22,917 nt of DNA from assembly GCA_964448245.1 (NCBI GenBank), contig CAYUWF010000031.1, forward strand, positions 1 through 22,917, read 5' to 3'. Under the pieces are notes generated by a model. It worked only from the letters and a program-made list of their open reading frames with translations, was not told where the DNA came from and did no database searches. Made by a program: the position numbers and the translations under genes. Below, piece by piece: positions 22,691 to 22,917 of the stretch; positions within the stretch are counted from its first letter, which is position 1, and every line of letters starts with the position of its first letter. Source of the DNA: DATEVL01 sp964448245. Lineage in GTDB: Bacteria > Chloroflexota > Anaerolineae > Anaerolineales > E44-bin32.

Positions 22691-22903
22691 CAGGTTGCTG
22701 AAAAATGGCGACCGTCGTCAAACCCCCACCCCTGACCCTCGCGACACCTGCACCTGCGGCGCACCGCAGGTGCGGTGCAGGTGAGCATCGCGTGGGGGCT
22801 CCCCCTGCACCCGCTTGGGCTCATGGCCGGAGATTCCTGCAGGGGGAGGGGAGGGTATTCCTGGGGGGTGAGGTGGGAACGGGCTTTTTCAGTAGCATCC
22901 TAG
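22687..22903. mobile_element. MITE-like non-autonomous element with terminal inverted repeats
   Basis: A 217-base non-coding segment bounded by CTAGCAGGTTGCTGAAAAA (22687-22705) and TTTTTCAGTAGCATCCTAG (22885-22903); the second, reversed, matches the first at 15 of 19 positions without gaps. Both ends carry CTAG, which could be the target duplication, as for elements that target YTAR-type sites such as some IS5 relatives. The inside is GC-rich, has no gene and holds a strong internal hairpin. The left end overlaps the tupA stop codon. A similar right end is seen at 139-175. No transposase is in the window. Confidence 0.5.
22745..22783. repeat. Internal hairpin of the MITE-like element
   Basis: GCACCTGCGG (22750-22759) and CCGCAGGTGC (22764-22773) form a perfect 10-bp stem with a CGCA loop; outside it CACCTG (22745-22750) can pair with CAGGTG (22778-22783) across a bulge. 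CACCTGCACCTG is itself a 6-base tandem repeat. It could end tupA transcription, but no T run follows. Confidence 0.45.
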
Positions 22904-22917
22904 GGGCCTTCTCGGGT

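Overview
The window looks like a chromosomal scaffold from a GC-rich (about 65-70% by eye) bacterium, most likely an uncultured member of the Chloroflexota (Anaerolineae-like). The reasons are Pro/Thr-rich LysM and SH3 lipoproteins, a double-length ThyX protein, an IF2 with a very short N-terminal region, and dispersed GC-rich palindromic repeats of a kind common in genomes of this phylum. A run of exactly 100 Ns (16432-16531) is a scaffold gap of unknown true size, so this is probably a metagenome or draft assembly. The assignment rests on gene character and not on a database search.

Layout. (1) 1-466 is repeat-rich and non-coding. (2) 467-5266 (+) holds three tandem, overlapping paralogues of a secreted lipoprotein with LysM, a lysozyme-like middle region and a LasA-type M23 metallopeptidase domain; the middle copy has about 240 bp of dispersed-repeat DNA between its apparent start codon and its signal peptide. 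(3) 5293-7947 (-) is gyrA with a basic tail and a Met at the quinolone-contact Ser position. After a repeat-filled spacer comes an SH3 lipoprotein, 8207-8899 (-). (4) 8983-16431 (+) is the conserved transcription/translation operon nusA-ylxR-infB-rbfA-nrnA-truB-ribF, with a terminator-like hairpin in the nusA leader and a repeat-filled spacer between ylxR and infB. ribF runs into the N gap. (5) 16559-17983 (+) is a two-domain ThyX-like protein. (6) 18314-18733 (+) is an OsmC-family protein, convergent with a minus-strand operon era - orphan DNA methyltransferase - SURF1 (21372 back to 18753). (7) 21730-22690 (+) is a tungstate-binding lipoprotein (tupA) with a strong sigma70-type promoter and a ModE-box-like palindrome overlapping the -10. 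Its stop codon lies inside the terminal repeat of a 217-bp MITE-like element (22687-22903), a relative of which appears at the left edge of the window.

How it fits together. Most of the window is housekeeping: DNA topology (GyrA), transcription elongation and translation initiation (NusA, IF2, RbfA, Era), tRNA modification (TruB), nanoRNA turnover (NrnA), flavin synthesis (RibF) and flavin-dependent dTMP synthesis (ThyX). RibF supplies FAD, the cofactor of ThyX-type enzymes, so their adjacency is suggestive. The accessory parts are the lipoprotein peptidase triplet, the era-coupled methyltransferase, the regulated tungstate receptor and the mobile repeats. The strongest candidates for something undescribed are the ThyX-like fusion with complementary motif loss between its halves, the peptidase triplet with its repeat-interrupted leader, and the operator at tupA. 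I saw no rRNA, tRNA, CRISPR array or intact transposase.
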